The notes beneath the pieces are model-generated. The model ran no database searches, was not told the origin of the DNA, and saw nothing but the letters and a program-made list of their open reading frames with translations. 64,000 bases of DNA from Pachyseris speciosa (taxonomy: Eukaryota > Cnidaria > Anthozoa > Scleractinia > Pachyseridae), in the NCBI GenBank assembly GCA_016490735.1, contig JAEMWC010000980.1, positions 109,501 to 173,500 on the forward strand. The letters are read 5' to 3'. The translations under genes and the position numbers were made by a program. This document shows positions 13,297 to 64,000 of this stretch, piece after piece (position 1 is the first letter of the stretch; every line of letters begins with the position of its first letter).

Positions 13297-13584
13297 TGGG
13301 AGTCCCGGATGAAAATCGAAAAAAGTGTCAAGGAAGAAGTTTGCCTTTCCTGACTTGCGGCATTTACTTGAGTTTCACCTCAAAATATCTCTGGATTAGG
13401 TATCCAGACCTTATCCAAGATGTTCGAAGGTTTCCAAAATATGATGGCGAGAAGCAGTTAACTCTCTTGCCCGACTTGCGGTTAAGCCAACAGTCAAGTT
13501 GAATTTAATTTTAATGATGCTCTGCTGATAAGATCTTCGATACTATACACTGAGAACACTGTGCAGAAGTGAGCATCCTTCAAA

Positions 13585-63483
<49,899 letters not shown>

Positions 63484-63660
63484 GTGAGTGTTTGTGTCAG
63501 ATGAGGAATGTCCTCCGTGCTCATGCAACTTTATTGATTATGTGAATGATATATGAAATGAATCATATATGAACTGCGGAAATGAAATCAAATGAAGAAT
63601 GATCCTCGCAGTTGTGAACGCAATTTATGCAATTGCGAAAAGAAGCCTGAAAAAAATTCA

Positions 63661-63707
63661 GGACTTCAACGGGGTTTGAACCGTGACCTCGCGATTACCC
63701 GTGCGAT

Positions 63708-63733
<26 letters not shown>
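63661..63733 (-). repeat. tRNA-Thr-like sequence, minus strand
   Basis: GGCTTCATAGCTCAGTTGGT, D arm and T arm are cloverleaf-like, but the anticodon loop has an extra base (CGGGTAAT) and the T arm lacks a base present in the other copy. Probably not functional. Confidence 0.6.
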
Positions 63734-63740
<7 letters not shown>

Positions 63741-63890
63741 CTGGGAGCAGGTCAATTGTGGGTTCACATGTTCCCGTGAAAGAAATGAGTGATTTCATTT
63801 GATTTCATTTCCGCAGTTCATATATGATTCATTTCATATATCATTCACACTCATTTCTTTCACGGGAACATGTGAACCCACAATTGACCT

Positions 63891-63905
<15 letters not shown>

Positions 63906-63931
<26 letters not shown>

Positions 63932-63979
63932 ATCGCACCGGTAATCGCGAGGTCACGGGTTCAAACCCCGTTGAAGTCC
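63906..63979 (+). repeat. tRNA-Thr-like sequence, plus strand
   Basis: Starts GGCTTCATAGCTCAGTTGGT and ends GTTCAAACCCCGTTGAAGTC; good D and T arms and A/B boxes. The anticodon loop (CCGGTAAT, GGT in the middle) is one base too long, so it is best called a tRNA-derived repeat. Confidence 0.65.
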
Positions 63980-64000
63980 TGAATTTTTTTCAGGCTTCTT

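Larger units (their letters stand above)
63541..64000. mobile_element. Large foldback with two facing tRNA-Thr-like copies
   Basis: Arms of about 145 bp (63650-63795 and 63849-63994) are inverse complements around a 53-base spacer, and that spacer is itself mirrored by 63541-63595. Each arm ends in a tRNA-like sequence: minus strand 63661-63733 and plus strand 63906-63979. Confidence 0.85.

Noticed and set aside
63661..63979. Two functional tRNA-Thr genes
   Set aside because: Both anticodon loops are one base too long and both copies lie in a palindromic repeat; they are better read as tRNA-derived repeats.

Overview
The window is animal (metazoan) genomic DNA, most likely from an anthozoan cnidarian and probably a stony coral. 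This is inferred from intron-rich genes, a HEPN/NB-ARC/TPR immune-type gene of the kind expanded in corals, an axonemal dynein gene, and dense small inverted-repeat transposons and tRNA-derived SINEs of cnidarian style. There is no bacterial gene, operon, CRISPR array or prophage. No database search was possible; family calls rest on motifs and remembered family sequences.

Region 1 (about 1-10,100) holds one plus-strand NLR-like gene. Exon 1 (806-1775) encodes a DZIP3-type HEPN domain plus a coiled coil. Exon 2 (2441-9144) encodes an NB-ARC/STAND NTPase, a winged-helix-like segment and a very long C-terminal array of 42-residue (126-bp) kinesin-light-chain-type TPRs: 37 copies of the core motif. 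The array keeps an exact 126-bp period except for four single-base deletions, and one extra base lies just after the NB-ARC domain, so the frame is broken five times. The middle of the array is almost perfectly homogenised, with a 378-bp higher-order period.

Region 2 (about 9,145-13,280) is intergenic. It holds candidate poly(A) signals, a long TTA microsatellite, the truncated 3' end of a non-LTR retrotransposon on the minus strand, and a dispersed direct duplication.

Region 3 (about 13,280-64,000) is the 5' part of a plus-strand axonemal inner-arm dynein heavy chain gene, best matched to DNAH3. I could place 40 exons (13585-63483, about 5.0 kb of coding sequence) with compatible splice phases, from the start codon through the tail and linker into AAA1 and the AAA2 Walker B region; the gene runs off the window. 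A forkhead/RFX composite site lies about 290 bp before the ATG, as expected for a motile-cilium gene. Three defects fall in AAA1/AAA2: a one-base loss at the AAA1 Walker A motif, an AAA1 exon that is absent (the phases flanking the gap do not match), and a one-base loss in the exon after the AAA2 P-loop. One intron appears to be GC-AG.

The dynein introns are packed with mobile DNA. The most striking pattern is a set of terminal-inverted-repeat elements whose bodies are arrays of one short self-complementary word each (for example AGTGTGATCACACT, TTTCATGGGCCATGAAA, CCAACATTGTTGG, TAAGACGCGTCTTA). Sequences differ between elements but the architecture is shared. Several are nested, and one neighbouring inverted-repeat element carries a HIRAN-like ORF.
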